Source of the DNA: Paralvinella palmiformis | Lineage: Eukaryota; Annelida; Polychaeta; Terebellida; Alvinellidae | Reading direction: 5' to 3' | DNA: 64,000 bases | Assembly: GCA_025642065.1 (NCBI GenBank) | Contig: JAODUP010001334.1 | Coordinates: 38,370 to 102,369, forward strand | Shown here: positions 12,477-24,724 of the stretch, one piece after another | How the letters are laid out: every line of letters begins with the position of its first letter | Position numbering within the stretch: the first letter of the stretch is position 1 | The notes under the pieces: generated by a model | The model's database searches: none | Seen by the model: the letters and a program-made list of their open reading frames with translations, nothing else | What the model was told of the DNA's origin: nothing | Made by a program: the position numbers and the translations under genes

Positions 12477-12734
12477 CAGTGGAGTAGGTTTTGGCCGTCC
12501 TGTGCGACACCCAAATTAGCCGCCCCCTTCCTTGACGTAACACAAGTTTGATTCCAACAAACACTCATAGATAAAAAAATTACCAGTGGGGTGGGGAGGA
12601 CATCATTACAATAAATAGCGTCAACCTTAAAATTCATGCATTTGGGAAAATAATCATAACCAAGAAAATACCTGAAAATCTTAGGAAAATATTAAAATTG
12701 GAGTATGGCCGACCAACCCCACGCTACGCCACTG
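12477..12734. mobile_element. candidate MITE with CAGTGG-type inverted ends
   Basis: The left end reads CAGTGGAGTAGG and the reverse complement of the right end reads CAGTGGCGTAGC, giving short imperfect terminal inverted repeats 258 bases apart. The interior has no coding potential. No clear target-site duplication was seen, so the superfamily is left open. Confidence 0.4.
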
Positions 12735-13886
12735 CTCAATCTTGAGTATTACAATTTTGGGGTTACTTTTTTCTTTCATGCACTGGCACTCTGACGTTTA
12801 TTTGTTATAATAGTTACTTTTTATTTAGATATAAATTAATATTCAATAAAAAGACATACTAAAGGAATCATATATAATTTTCGATTAATTAAATAGTCAA
12901 CATCACCCAGAACACATGGTTTAATTTTGGTGACTGATCCGAGGTGATTCGAATAGTATTACCAGAAAAATAGTAACTTAGAAATATAATCCCTCTTTTA
13001 TTCAGAATATCATAACATTATGCTAAAATGATTGTAAGCATTATATTGTGCGGAACAGTATTATTGCTCACTTAAATGTCAACATCCTCATATAATAAGA
13101 TTCAGTTAAGTGTAGGCCTTCAAAATCGAAAATATCCAGGATTATTCCTGATACACGACCTTTACAATACAGCGGCTGTACTTAATACCACAATTACTAG
13201 CAGTGTCTCTAATAGTACTACTATTTTACTAATGGTACTACTATTACTGATACACACATGTTACGTTGGAAATATGATCAACTGTCAGAGTTGTTATCCA
13301 GGAAAATGGTTTTTGTAGAGGTAAATTTTCGGTATTTTAAGTGAAACTATTTTAGATTATATTTAGTAAGGATAACTTATTTCATATTTTTATATCTTTT
13401 ACTAGATGATCTTATTTTCAACTACGATTCTTCCTTTTTTAACTGATTGGCTTAACACTATTATACTGATATAGTCGTGTTTATTATCCGAACTGACTTT
13501 ACGGCTAAGTCAGTTTATGAAATTTGTTTGCCGACGTTGATACCACTATAATCGGCTTTCGATGCTGGTGGTTTGCCCAGCATTTTAATAACTAACGGCT
13601 CAAAGAATTACATAACATCCGATGATATTGATTTTATAAGTGCATTGATTTGTGGTCGCTGTATAAATATTCCCAAGATAATCAAACCACTCAGCTACGA
13701 ATACCAACTAAAGGCCCAGTTAACAAAATTCGGACGTAGTTATTGATCTTTTTGAAGCAGAATCAATCTTCAACAAATGCAGTCATAAATTCGATGGAAA
13801 TAATTTGTTGAAAATTGTGATTGTAATTTAAAAAGAATTAGAACTTTCTTCTTCGTAAGTTCTTAAGTGGAACTTCCAGTCGGCTA

Positions 13887-13938
<52 letters not shown>

Positions 13939-14092
13939 TTATTATCAATATTCACTAATAGTCGTAAACTTTATTTAATAAACGATTTTCTATTTAGTAT
14001 TGATTAATAGGAACAACAAATTCAGAACAAAGTTCAACAAATAATCTTTCTATCAGTCATTCGCCTATAAGAAGGCAACTATATGACAAGTC
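12735..14092. other. non-coding stretch with a (TA)n array
   Basis: A TA run lies at 13885-13936. The 80-codon ORF at 13076-13318 has a hydrophobic run and a CQSC pair but no recognisable domain or splice support. Confidence 0.45.
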
Positions 14093-14158
<66 letters not shown>

Positions 14159-14166
14159 TATTATAT
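14093..14166. repeat. (TA)n microsatellite
   Basis: Interrupted TA array. Confidence 0.95.
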
Positions 14167-14192
14167 ATGGCGATGCGTGTTGGTCGATTTTA

Positions 14193-14432
14193 TTGATGAA
14201 CACTCTTTCAATAGGCGCCGGAACACTGGAACCTGGGGTAGTCGCATATGATGTAGGCACACAGGCGACAATCCATACGGCTGGTAATACCATATTGCAT
14301 ACAATAGCTCAGCTAGATGCATGTGCTGACCTGTCTGTGCCATTTGTGCAATCCCTCTATACGATATATTCCTACAATGTTGATGAACAACAAGATACAC
14401 TGAATAAATTCCATATGGGCACATTGAAATAA
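14193..14432 (+). CDS. orphan 79-codon ORF, unknown
   Basis: The frame reads GAGTLEPGVVAYDVGTQATI, then HTIAQLDACAD and FVQSLYTIYSYNVDEQQDT, with a non-repetitive protein-like composition. It begins directly after a TA array and ends just before LINE-like sequence. It may be part of a retroelement or an isolated relic. No domain recognised. Confidence 0.2.
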   Translation: MMNTLSIGAGTLEPGVVAYDVGTQATIHTAGNTILHTIAQLDACADLSVPFVQSLYTIYSYNVDEQQDTLNKFHMGTLK

Positions 14433-14639
14433 TCTCTATATAGAACAAAGTAGAACTGTGTTATAAATAAATTTGACAACTCAAAAAGCAAAAGCCTATG
14501 TACCTGTATAGAGAAGGAGGTTCCACGGAACAAATTGCACTAATAAGCACGCCTGATACGGAACTGGCTAAGGTGATCTAAGTTATCGAAAACCTTTAAC
14601 ACTAAGTGACGAACCTCGAGATAGAATCTACGAAATCAT

Positions 14640-15130
14640 TATATAAATGGATTAACAGACGGAGAAGGAGCCATACTCATACTTCAATACCCTCTAGTAA
14701 GTTGCCTGACTGTTATGCAAGTAATATTGCAGAATCATTCACCGCTCACAAACCAGCAACATCATATCACTGATCAGGTCAAAACTCAGTATAATGATAT
14801 AAATAATGATATAATAGAGCACGAGGTCCTGCTTGGACATGTCGATGTATGCATACATAAACTGAAAAGAAATGCCCCCCCCTGGGGTAGATGCAATTAC
14901 TGCCGCGTATCCGATCAATGGTCGATCAGCTATATTATGTGAACATTTGTCTGTCCTATCCTCAGTGATGTTAACTCACAACCATGTGCCTAGTATTGCT
15001 AAAGCTACGGATACATAATACACATTCATCAAGCATAATACACAAATATAATATTGATGTGAAAAATAAAAGACAAGTGAGGACCACGCCAGCAAAATCG
15101 ATTAGTAATGATAAACCTTTAGTTATAAAC
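14640..15130 (+). pseudogene. LINE reverse transcriptase relic, finger region
   Basis: SKLPDCYASNIAESF occurs at about 14693-14740. In another frame come NDIIEHEVLLGHVDVCIHKL and KRNAPP, followed after a shift in a C-run by GVDAITAAYPINGRSAILCE and HNHVPSIAKATD. This is the K-x-N-x-A-x-G-x-D block that opens jockey/CR1-type reverse transcriptases. Frameshifts, the first at the CCCCCCCC run near 14875, make it dead. No palm or 3' end follows. Confidence 0.55.
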
Positions 15131-15558
15131 GATGACAGCCACTAAGACTAAATGCATAAAGTATGAATAGAGCCATTACGTGTTAGTGAATTTGGAAATT
15201 AACGTCAGGTAATATGAATTACTAAAGCAAAACTTGCAGATTTTGCATTATCTCACTCGATGGATGTGGATAATTAGGGATGTATTGATAGTATGTAAAC
15301 AAAATATGTTTTTCTTTCAATCATCTTCAAGGCGAACTCAGAATGTAATATTAATAATACTAATTATAAGAAGAAGAACATGAGTATATTATATTTATTG
15401 AATCATCTTCATTAGGAGTAGCCATTCAACGACGCTGGACAACGATAATCCAATAGATATAATGTAATATACGTGTCTGTTTATTTATAATCAAATACAC
15501 AGTTACTCAGATACTCATAAAATATGTTTATGTGGATGGGTGAGTGTTTCCAGTTTGG

Positions 15559-15680
<122 letters not shown>

Positions 15681-16073
15681 AAATATTATACTATAATAAT
15701 TTGTAAGCTCATAAATATAAATATTCAATAACTCATTACTTTGCTCTTACCTAAAAGGGACTTAAATATCTGTAATCTTTATCGATAGGATGACAATATA
15801 TGTATTTCAGCTCTACCTTCATGTAACAGTTGATATACAGTTTGGGACGACAATCTACGATAACCTGCATTATCTGCAGTTTCAGAAAATATTGTTTTAA
15901 ATAGATAGAAAGGTATAGTAGTTGTTGTATTAGTAGTAGTAGTAGTAATAATAATACTAGTAATACTACTACTACTAATAATAAAAATAATGATATAATT
16001 TATTTACACTAATATATAAAACAATTTATGTTCAGCTTAAGTGGTAAAGTTATAACATATCAGAGCCAAATAT

Positions 16074-16115
<42 letters not shown>

Positions 16116-17040
16116 GAAATCTACATTAATTAATAATAATATATTATTACTATTGTCATCCTCACTATCACTACAATTTTACAAGGACATAGTGTAGTGA
16201 GTCAAGACCATGCGTGAATATTTGGAGACATTGTCACAATTTGTTTCTGTAACCAGATCGAATAATAATCATTCTTATAATTCCGACATAAAACATGTCA
16301 TAGCGGTCTATTGTATGCTGCGAAACATTCAAATCTATTGAATTAGATTTGAGCTCAACCACAAATACCAGCTGTCATTTCTATCAATGAGCAAACATCG
16401 ATAATTTCGTTAGGAATTCGTTGCCGCTAAAAGCAATTTTCAATTAGCAATTTCTTATCAATAAAATGTAGTCATTCTGATTAACAATGGGCAAATGATG
16501 AATGATCCTATCAAAATGATATTTCATAATAACTGATAGAAAACGATCAAAGAGTCAGAAGGTGATTTTTTATTTGATCAATATGAAAACGCTTATAAAT
16601 AATGAATTTGATTATGAAGATATTTTGTTATGGATATTATAATATTATGTTTGATAAAGTGAATCAATGTCTATATTGTCGCTATGACAAGGTTTGTATT
16701 CAGCTGATGAAATTGTGTATCTTCGCATGATTGTATTGTGCCGCTGTCTCTGACAATATAAAAAACTGAGACGAGCAAAATTAAATGTGAATTATCAGTT
16801 ATTCGAAATATATTGGTTAATTCCATAGTTAGTTTGCAAGATTTTTGCATAATAATGCCAAGTAAATCATTAATGGAAGACTGAAAATGGGCACGATGAC
16901 GCGATTTCATATTTACAAGAGTCCCTCTGGCGATCGTAACTGCTAAAATGGACTGTCGCGTTAATTTTCACGACCTTTGTTAGAAATGGAGTTCATACAA
17001 TAATTGTAAATGTCAATAACCCGAATTCCTTCATCGCTTA
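15681..17040. other. non-coding stretch
   Basis: AT-rich, with GTAGTA/AATAAT trinucleotide runs near 15930-15990 and an (AAT)n run at 16078-16111. No gene seen. Confidence 0.5.
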
Positions 17041-17275
17041 ATATGATCTCTCTCTCACTCTCTCTCTCTCTCTCTCTGTTTGTCTCTGTTTCTCCCCCTT
17101 TCTATCTGTCTGTCTGGCTGCCTGTATGTCCCTCTCTCACGCACTCTCTCTCTCCTTTGTTTTTTTTCTCTCTTTCACTCTTTCTCTCTCTCTCGCCTTC
17201 TCTCACTCTCTTTCTCTCCAGACTCTTTGTAACTTCCCCTCTCTCTACCTCTCCCCCCTCCCTCCCTTTCCCTTG
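17041..17275. repeat. CT-rich low-complexity tract
   Basis: Long polypyrimidine tract of CTCTCT and CCCTCC blocks. Confidence 0.9.
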
Positions 17276-18848
17276 TATTTATGGCTAGAATTTGTCCACT
17301 TTGCCGTTGAGAATTTGGTAATAGGTGACAAAGATGAGGTGATCAACTCCAGTACATTTATCACTTCTTCAAGATGAAAACTAACAAAACAAGCAGGTTA
17401 CTGAGATTGACACTTTGTATACGATGTTATAATAAGACTATCTTCTTTATACATGTGTTAATGCTTAAGCTTTGAAGCGCTATTTAAAGTGTATTAAAAG
17501 ATAGACAATTTATTTCCCCACAAGTAGAGTTGTATTCTTGTAAATCTAACAACAGGAAGACCAAAATAAAAATAAAAGTAAGCAATTAACGCTTTCATAT
17601 TGTGAGTGTTTTTGTATGGCACTTCCTTCTCCGTATTTGTGCATGACCTTTATTCTCATTACTCCATCAGAATTAACCCTGAAAACCAGTGATTATAAGT
17701 TAGACGCCATAAAAACGCCACCTGTCAACATTCGGGTCTTGATATATTCGACCAAGTGTAGAGAGACTGGAGCTCCAGAAAATGTATGTCAAAGAATGTC
17801 GTAGTTTCATTAAACTAGGACCGGTTCTGTGCCAATAATAAGCTTAATGATATTTGTTGAAGGATAGCAAGGTTCCGTCATAGTAGGAGGTGAAATGCCA
17901 CATTTTCTGTCGCTGGTGGGCGATGAGATGACAAATCCTCTCGAAATCAATAAACCCGTTCTTTAGATTGGTCCCTGGTGTTATTCATAAGCCACTGAGG
18001 CAGACATATAGGTAATTGTATGTGTGTGTATGTATGTATGTATGTATGTTTGTATGTGTATGTTTAAATATATACATATATATTTATATGTGTGTTTGTG
18101 TGTGTGTGTGTATGTGTGTGTGTGTGTAAAGGTTTTGGATGAATGTTTCGTTTAATCCTAACAAAATATTTCTTCATTCGTTGCAAGTTTAATATGGTTT
18201 AGTAACTTATTTCACAGCCTGGGAGTTTATGCTCGGAAAGATCTGAAACGTACAGGGCAGTGCAGCTGAAACAAAATTGGGGTTACATGTTCCCTTTTGC
18301 GATTGTATATCGTCAGAAATGCAGCCAAGTTCTGTATACACTGTAGGTGGTTTGTCAGACAGAGGGTTTATTAAATAACCATGCATTGCCATAATCGGGT
18401 CGAGAAATGATAATGACTTTAACTAAAGTCTTTCATATCATATGATATTTATACTTTCAAATAAGTCCTATACTTCTTATTTGCTAATAATAGGAATTAT
18501 ATTTAGAATACACCCGCTTTTCCATTCCAATAGTATTATCCATTAAATGATAATTAATATTCTGCCGTTTATTAATTACACCAACTGGTTTGGTTGATTG
18601 ATCGATTTTATTTATTCAAAATCATATAAACGTAACCATTATTATAGATATCACAAATAATATGTACCAATGATAAAGAAAAGGCTGACTCTAAAGTAAA
18701 TGCCAAGAAAAGCATGAAACATATTTCCATAGTTGACTTAAACAGGTATCCAAGATATATGATAGTAGTAGGCTAGCAAATATAAAATAAAAGGAAGCAC
18801 CTGGACAGAAGAAATAAAACATACAGATAGATAATGGACACTTATGAC
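17276..18848. other. non-coding stretch with a TG-rich array
   Basis: A (TG)/(TATG)n array lies at about 18018-18128. The sequence from about 18600 to 18850 is the expected position of the 3' untranslated end of the minus-strand LINE that follows. Confidence 0.4.
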
Positions 18849-18849
18849 T

Positions 18850-21800
18850 GAAACAAAAGAACAATTTTGTTGGTGAAACATTTTCTTCAGAAAACACTTG
18901 TTACATTTCAGATTAAATATATTCTTTTCGTCAATAGGTTTAAGAGAACTATAAAGACGATTGTATAAAACAATGCCATTATAATTAAAACCTACCTTAA
19001 TATGGCTCATAGAGTATCTGATATTAAAAGAGTGGACACTATTTTGGGTTGTTAGAGTGAGTCTTACGATGAAAAAAAAACCGAACTAATTTGGAGCACA
19101 ACCAAGTTACAACCAAGTTATAGTATAATATGGACATACAATTTGCCCTGATTACCTCACTAACCAAATTATTTCATAGACATAGACAGATGATATGACA
19201 ACAGGGATGGAGAGCTAGTACGAATCTAATAATATAATGTTTAGGTTTACCGCAACATTTACCCATAGTCAAATATGGGTTGCATTTGCATGGAATATTC
19301 TTTCACAGTTGCCTTGAACTGACTTATGACAATAAAGAATATATACGCCTCTACTAGCCTTCATAATATAATATTTTACCATTGATGTGGCACATTGATC
19401 TGCAACAAGTACTTAACTGATACGTTCAATATGTATTTTAGTTAGTTTTACTAGGTTCATTTTTAGATGTAAAAAGGATTGCTTCTGTTTTCCCAGATGT
19501 AGTGACAATTTAATGTCAAATAACCAAGCACTAAATTTTCACATATTGAGGGGAAATGAATCTTCAACAACTAAAACACTATTATCAGCAACGAGGAGAG
19601 CAAAATAATCTGCATATAGAGTAAGGGGATAGCTAAGAGAAGGTGATACGTTATTAGCGTAGACTAAAACAAAAGAGGACTTAGAATAGATCCTTCAAGA
19701 TCTCCACAGGTATTCGGATGAAGAATAGAAAAGGTGCCAAGTGAGATATTTTGGAGAGATAGGACTCAATCCAACTAATATAATGTTTTGTTCGTGTTCA
19801 TTAATTTTATAGGTGTCAAATGCCTTTTGTAAATCTAAAATAACCATAGCTGTGAAAATTTCTTTATCCATATATTTCCTTATGCAGTCTGTCAAATAAA
19901 TTAAAGCTGCATTGATTTAATAGCCTTTGCACCAACCAGATTGACAATCATACAAAATGTTATTTCAGTTTAGATATGTGTACAGCTGTTTATACATAAC
20001 TCATTTCAAACTTTATGAAAGGTGGATGAACAGAAACAAGCCTAAAATTGCCTTTTTCTGTTTTGCCTTCGTTGCTACAGAGATATACTTCTTCCTTTTT
20101 TTGGATCATGTGGGAATATGTATTACACAAAACCAGATCGATTAGATCAGTAATAGAACTATCTATAACGTTATTACCATCTCCCAGAAATCTAGCCTGA
20201 ATATTATCAACACCTGTTGCTGCTGATACCTTGAAATATTTCACAAACCTTTGTTTCTCACTAATCACCGTGAATTGAAAACAGTTTTCTCCTAATCCCT
20301 GATCATGATAAGAATTCAGTTGTCTTTTTTAGACTAATATTGCAATAACTACCAATTTTCTTTATTTGCATTTCCGAAATGTTTAATAGTTGACCATTGT
20401 TTGCTCCGAAAAAGCAATGTATTTTTACTTATTTGATTTTTATAGAAATACAAATTAGCTATTTGATTTCTTTTTGTTATTGATTAAGGGCTGTTTTGAA
20501 ATGTTGAAAGACAATGGCACTTTGTATAATATATTTTTCAATTGAATTAAGTTTAGAATTTCATAGGAAAACCACAATTCACTTGGTGTTTAACTCTTAG
20601 CAGTAACTTTGTCAATAACACACTGAAGGTGTTTATACAGAAATCTAAAGCTATGTCGAGGTTCTCCCAATTTATGATATTGAACCAATCCTGTGATCTC
20701 AATTGATCATTAAAATAATTGATATCGTAATGTTTAAAATGTCAGACTTTCCGAGTACTGTATGCCATTCAAACAAAACGAGTACTGTCACTCTGGGAAA
20801 ATATTTCAGCGGGGTTATGGCAGCTCGTTTCAAACGCAGAGGTACAACGTAGAAGATTTACATATTAGTTGCTTCCCATGAAGTTCCTAGTTAATTTGAA
20901 GAGTTTCCTTTAACTTTTTTTGTATTCCTCGATATTTGTTTATTAAAAAGGTTTTTCCCTGGAAGAGTAGTATATTTCCATTTTCTACAGATATCCCTGT
21001 ATATTTTAAAGTGCACCATTACGGAAGTTCGGCGCCAGCTTCTCTCTGCTTTCCTCCAAAATTATTTAGCAGATCTAAGCCTATTAATGTACCAAGGAGC
21101 TTCATGTATCAACGTGATATTTTTAACAAGACGGAACATGATAATTAATTATTCTTTTGGCACATTTGTTATATGCTTCAATTGATCCCTCACATTTATT
21201 CAGACATTGAAATTACTGTAAATCCTCAATAATGTTTTAATATCTCACCTAACAGTAATCCGTGTGAATCGAATATACTGGAAACCCTACGATCTTCAAC
21301 ATCAGTTTTATTAGCCATATGGAAATTTAAATCATCAGTTATTATGACATATTATGGGATAATGACTATGTAATCGAAATATTTAGACCATTTATCAATG
21401 AATAATGAGTTCTTAAAACCATTTTGAGAAGGAGGAGTCAATATATAATAAAAACAATTACCGGAACTTTACCTATATTTATGTTTCTGTCCATGTTTTC
21501 AAAGTATGTCAATACCGGTAGAAGGACGTTTTTGGATACGGACGTGTTATCCATGGTGATGCACCCATGGCCACGGTAATATTATGGTAGATATTTCGGG
21601 TAAGGAAAGATAAACATGGCCATTTAAATGGTTTATTGATAACATCCCAGATGTTGAGCTGACCCCCACGGAGGTTATGGCTAATACAACGCATCATATC
21701 TGGAATTCATGTTCTGCTATCGCCTGCATCTTGGCACATATGTTGCAGCCGAGTCTGGAGTTCGTCATATACCTTCTTCGCCTTCTTAACAGGGCGGATC

Positions 21801-23060
21801 TCAAGCTGTTCCTGAAGAATTACAAAATCAACCCGAGCGCCTTCAACCTGCAGACACTCGTTTAACTTCCAAACAGATAACTTGCCATGTCCCAGTAGCC
21901 TGGAAGACCTTGTGTTCCAGCACTCGAAAACATCTGGAGCATGTTCCACTTGAACTTGATTGTCATGACGGTGCCGTAGTGCTTCGTTCATATAGGACGA
22001 GTCGAAGTATTCGATGAGTGGGGCTGCTTCATCTGGCATGATTATATCGAGGATGTTCCATCCCTTCCTAAACGTCAACTGTGGCAAGAATATGAGTGCA
22101 TCAACTTGTCTTCGAAACAGCCTGAAGTCTTTGTCCGATTATATCGGCGTTGCAGTCCCAGAGACTGAAGAGAACGCGATATAGGTTGAGTTAGGTGATA
22201 GCAACAGTACATTACTATTCACAACACGGAGAGTCAGCTCAACAGGTCTCTTAAACTTATTGATAACAGTTCTTGGATCGCATCTGGTAGATAGTCGCAG
22301 TCTTACGCTGTAGTAGTTCATACACCAATCGAAGGAAGATACCATTGACTCTTTTGTATGATTAAATTAATTTAAGGTGGCTTCTAAATTAAGTATATTA
22401 TACATGTTTAAACTGATAAAATATATCAAATGTGGCTTCTAAATACTTTTAAATTATCTGTATTTATCATTCAGACTCACAAATATCACGTTAAATCATG
22501 TTATGTACATTTATTAAAACAAGCATAATATAGCCAAAACGTCCATTCTGAATATTTTCTTAAGCTAAACTATCTGTGGTGCATAGCCATGGCCAAATGG
22601 TCCTTGACAAAAACGTCCTACATTCGCTAAAGCCACCACCATGTCTGCCACTTTTACGATAAATATAATTAAATTCATAACCTGCAGGAACTAACGCATT
22701 TGTGATGAACTGATCAGTGTCAGTTCCAAGCCAGGTTTCAGTAAGAACTAAGTCATCAATACCTTCGACACAACATAATTAGCCATATATATGGCCTTAT
22801 TCCTCAAGGATTGAACATTCAGCCAACATACGGATAAAGGGACCTAAACCTTATGATCATCATGTAAGGAGTATATGACAGGCAGGTTTTTAAAGCAATA
22901 TTCCTTAGCTTGTCAACGACGAGAGCACACAACAACTTTCATCTTTTAGGTCTAAAATCGGAATACGATGTATTAACAAATGAATTAACATTAAGCAAAG
23001 CCTTCGTCGGCCAACTGCCAGTTAGGAAAATAAGATTGCTGGTATTTACTCCATGTTTAT
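18850..23060 (-). pseudogene. decayed non-LTR retrotransposon (LINE), split by a DNA transposon
   Basis: Minus-strand landmarks run in the correct LINE order. Endonuclease start: WLNVQSLRNKAIYMANYVV, LVLTETWLGTDTDQF and RKSGRHGGG (22860 to 22560). Second endonuclease part: LTPPSQNGFKNSLFIDKWSK and TDDLNFHMANKTD (21490 to 21250). Reverse transcriptase: VSAATGVDNIQARFL and KTEKGNF (20230 to 20000), VILDLQKAFDT (19850), EGSILSPLLF and YADYFALLVADNS (19690 to 19550). Thumb and C-terminus: KASRGVYILYC and NYNGIVLYNRLYSSLKPID (19350 to 18930). Stops and frameshifts are frequent, and the YADD catalytic box reads YADY. About 1 kb between 21.5 and 22.55 kb is foreign and carries a Mutator-like transposase relic. 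The layout is jockey/CR1-like; the exact clade is not assigned. Confidence 0.75.
21590..22140 (-). pseudogene. Mutator-like (MULE) transposase C-terminal relic
   Basis: Minus-strand translation gives SDKDFRLFRRQVDALIFLPQ, then IIMPDEAAPLIEYFDSSYMN, ECWNTRSSRLLGHGKLSVWK, PVKKAKKVYDELQTRLQHMC and finally MMRCISHNLRGGQ. This order, with the LIxYFDxxY block followed by C-x-WN and the L-x-GH-x-x-xSVWKxxE helix, is the C-terminal part of MULE-type transposases found in many invertebrate genomes. The middle has lost a stretch between the tandem-charged region and ECWN. The N-terminal zinc finger and the main catalytic core are not visible. It lies inside the LINE endonuclease in the same orientation. 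Confidence 0.6.
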
Positions 23061-23900
23061 TGTGATATACACTTACCTTGTGGATGACAGAAATTAATCA
23101 AACACATTTGATATACCTAATTCACTTTCTGCCAGCCCGAATTCACCATCTTGTACTACGACCCGTATGTCAACGAGTTAAAACATTGGCTTTCTCTTCA
23201 CACTTTGAAGCCGGATGTTTTCCACACCTTGGCTCCGCAGAAGTATTAGCTTCAACAGCTGAATATCCACTAATATAATTCCAACATTTTTCAGAATAAT
23301 ACTGATCTAATGCACGGTAAGTAAAGTCAAAACTTAAAATCCAGCCGCAGATAACTGTTCTATCAACAATGGTCTACCATTCTCATTATGTAGATTTGTC
23401 AAGCCAGAAATATGATTCAAACTGCATAAAACATCAATTTTACCGAAGAACATTTCGAGAAGAAATGATAATCGTGTGAACAGAAGTATTTTTATTACTT
23501 ATAAGCATATTGTTATTTAAATATAATGATCGGGTTTCATATCAGCTAAAAAAATAGTTCTGATAAAACCGAGTTGTGTTTTCAAGAATAGCAAGCTTTA
23601 ACAGAGGTTGTATATTTTGTCTTAACAAATATTAAGTCAACACAAATTAGAAACACTGTGTGTAGATAAACAAACATTACATATTGATTATTATCCACCT
23701 TTAACTTCATTTATGTGTGTATGTTACGATGGGCATGATATCTATTAATTTATTTTAAAATTATATGATAATAATGAAGATAATTGGTTGATCAAAGATT
23801 ATTACATTTAACCCTTGAAGTCTTTAGTCTATACAGTATAATATAATTAAATAACATTAAACATTTTCAGTTAAAGATTTCATATATTAATATTCACAAG
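23061..23900. other. non-coding stretch
   Basis: No gene recognised. The 66-codon ORF at 23078 lacks any domain and overlaps the likely 5' region of the minus-strand LINE. Confidence 0.4.
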
Positions 23901-23913
23901 GTATAAACAGGCA

Positions 23914-24072
<159 letters not shown>

Positions 24073-24102
24073 CTACCATTTACTAGAAATTAGGCGACAA
24101 AC

Positions 24103-24222
24103 ACTGATTCTACATCAATAGATTATATAACCACTGAATCGACAACCATTGATCCTACAACTATTGAGTCTACAGCCATTGATTATAAAACCATTGATTC
24201 TACGACCATCGTTTCTACAACT
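24103..24222 (+). repeat. 15-base minisatellite in an open frame (T-I-D-S-T repeats)
   Basis: Eight consecutive 15-base units with consensus ATTGATTCTACAACC. One plus-strand frame is open across all eight and on to a TAA at 24280-24282, encoding Ser/Thr-rich pentapeptides such as TIDST, TIDPT and TIEST. There is no ATG, and a stop lies just upstream at 24091-24093. It is either a chance open minisatellite or a mucin-like exon remnant. Confidence 0.75.
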
Positions 24223-24724
24223 ATTCATGAAATATCCTTCTACGAACGACTTATCTATAGAATAAGAGGAATTGATATTTAAGTAACCCAAGAGCTATTT
24301 CCTGAATGGAGATAAACCTTTACAATATAAAAATGAATCTTCATCATCATCATCAGAATAAAAAGTAATATGAGTTGTATAGTACTCTAAGCCGGTGATC
24401 CCAGTTCAATACTATTCACAATTGACAACAACAATCTAGATCAATTATTAGCTTGTCAATATTTCTGTATGGCGGGAAGTATGACCAGCTCTCGATAGTT
24501 CAGCTATTAGATAAGTTAAAAAAGTGAAACTGGTGTATTTTGCATATTACGTAATATATATTTAATTTATATTAATATAAATTGATTATATTTAGTTATT
24601 TTGTATTTCTTGTATTTTCTTTTTATCTGCTAATTTGACGCCCTATATTATCTCCAACTCTAGTGTTTTTGCTTGTGTATTTTGTTTAATTTTCACTTAT
24701 TTTATTTCTATAATTATAATGAAT

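Noticed and set aside
13076..13318. Possible membrane peptide with a hydrophobic run and CQSC
   Set aside because: No splice support, no homology recognised, and low-complexity Leu/Thr content in AT-rich DNA.
18207..18392. Minus-strand ORF of 61 codons with several Cys
   Set aside because: No recognisable domain, no splice context and not repeated elsewhere in the window.
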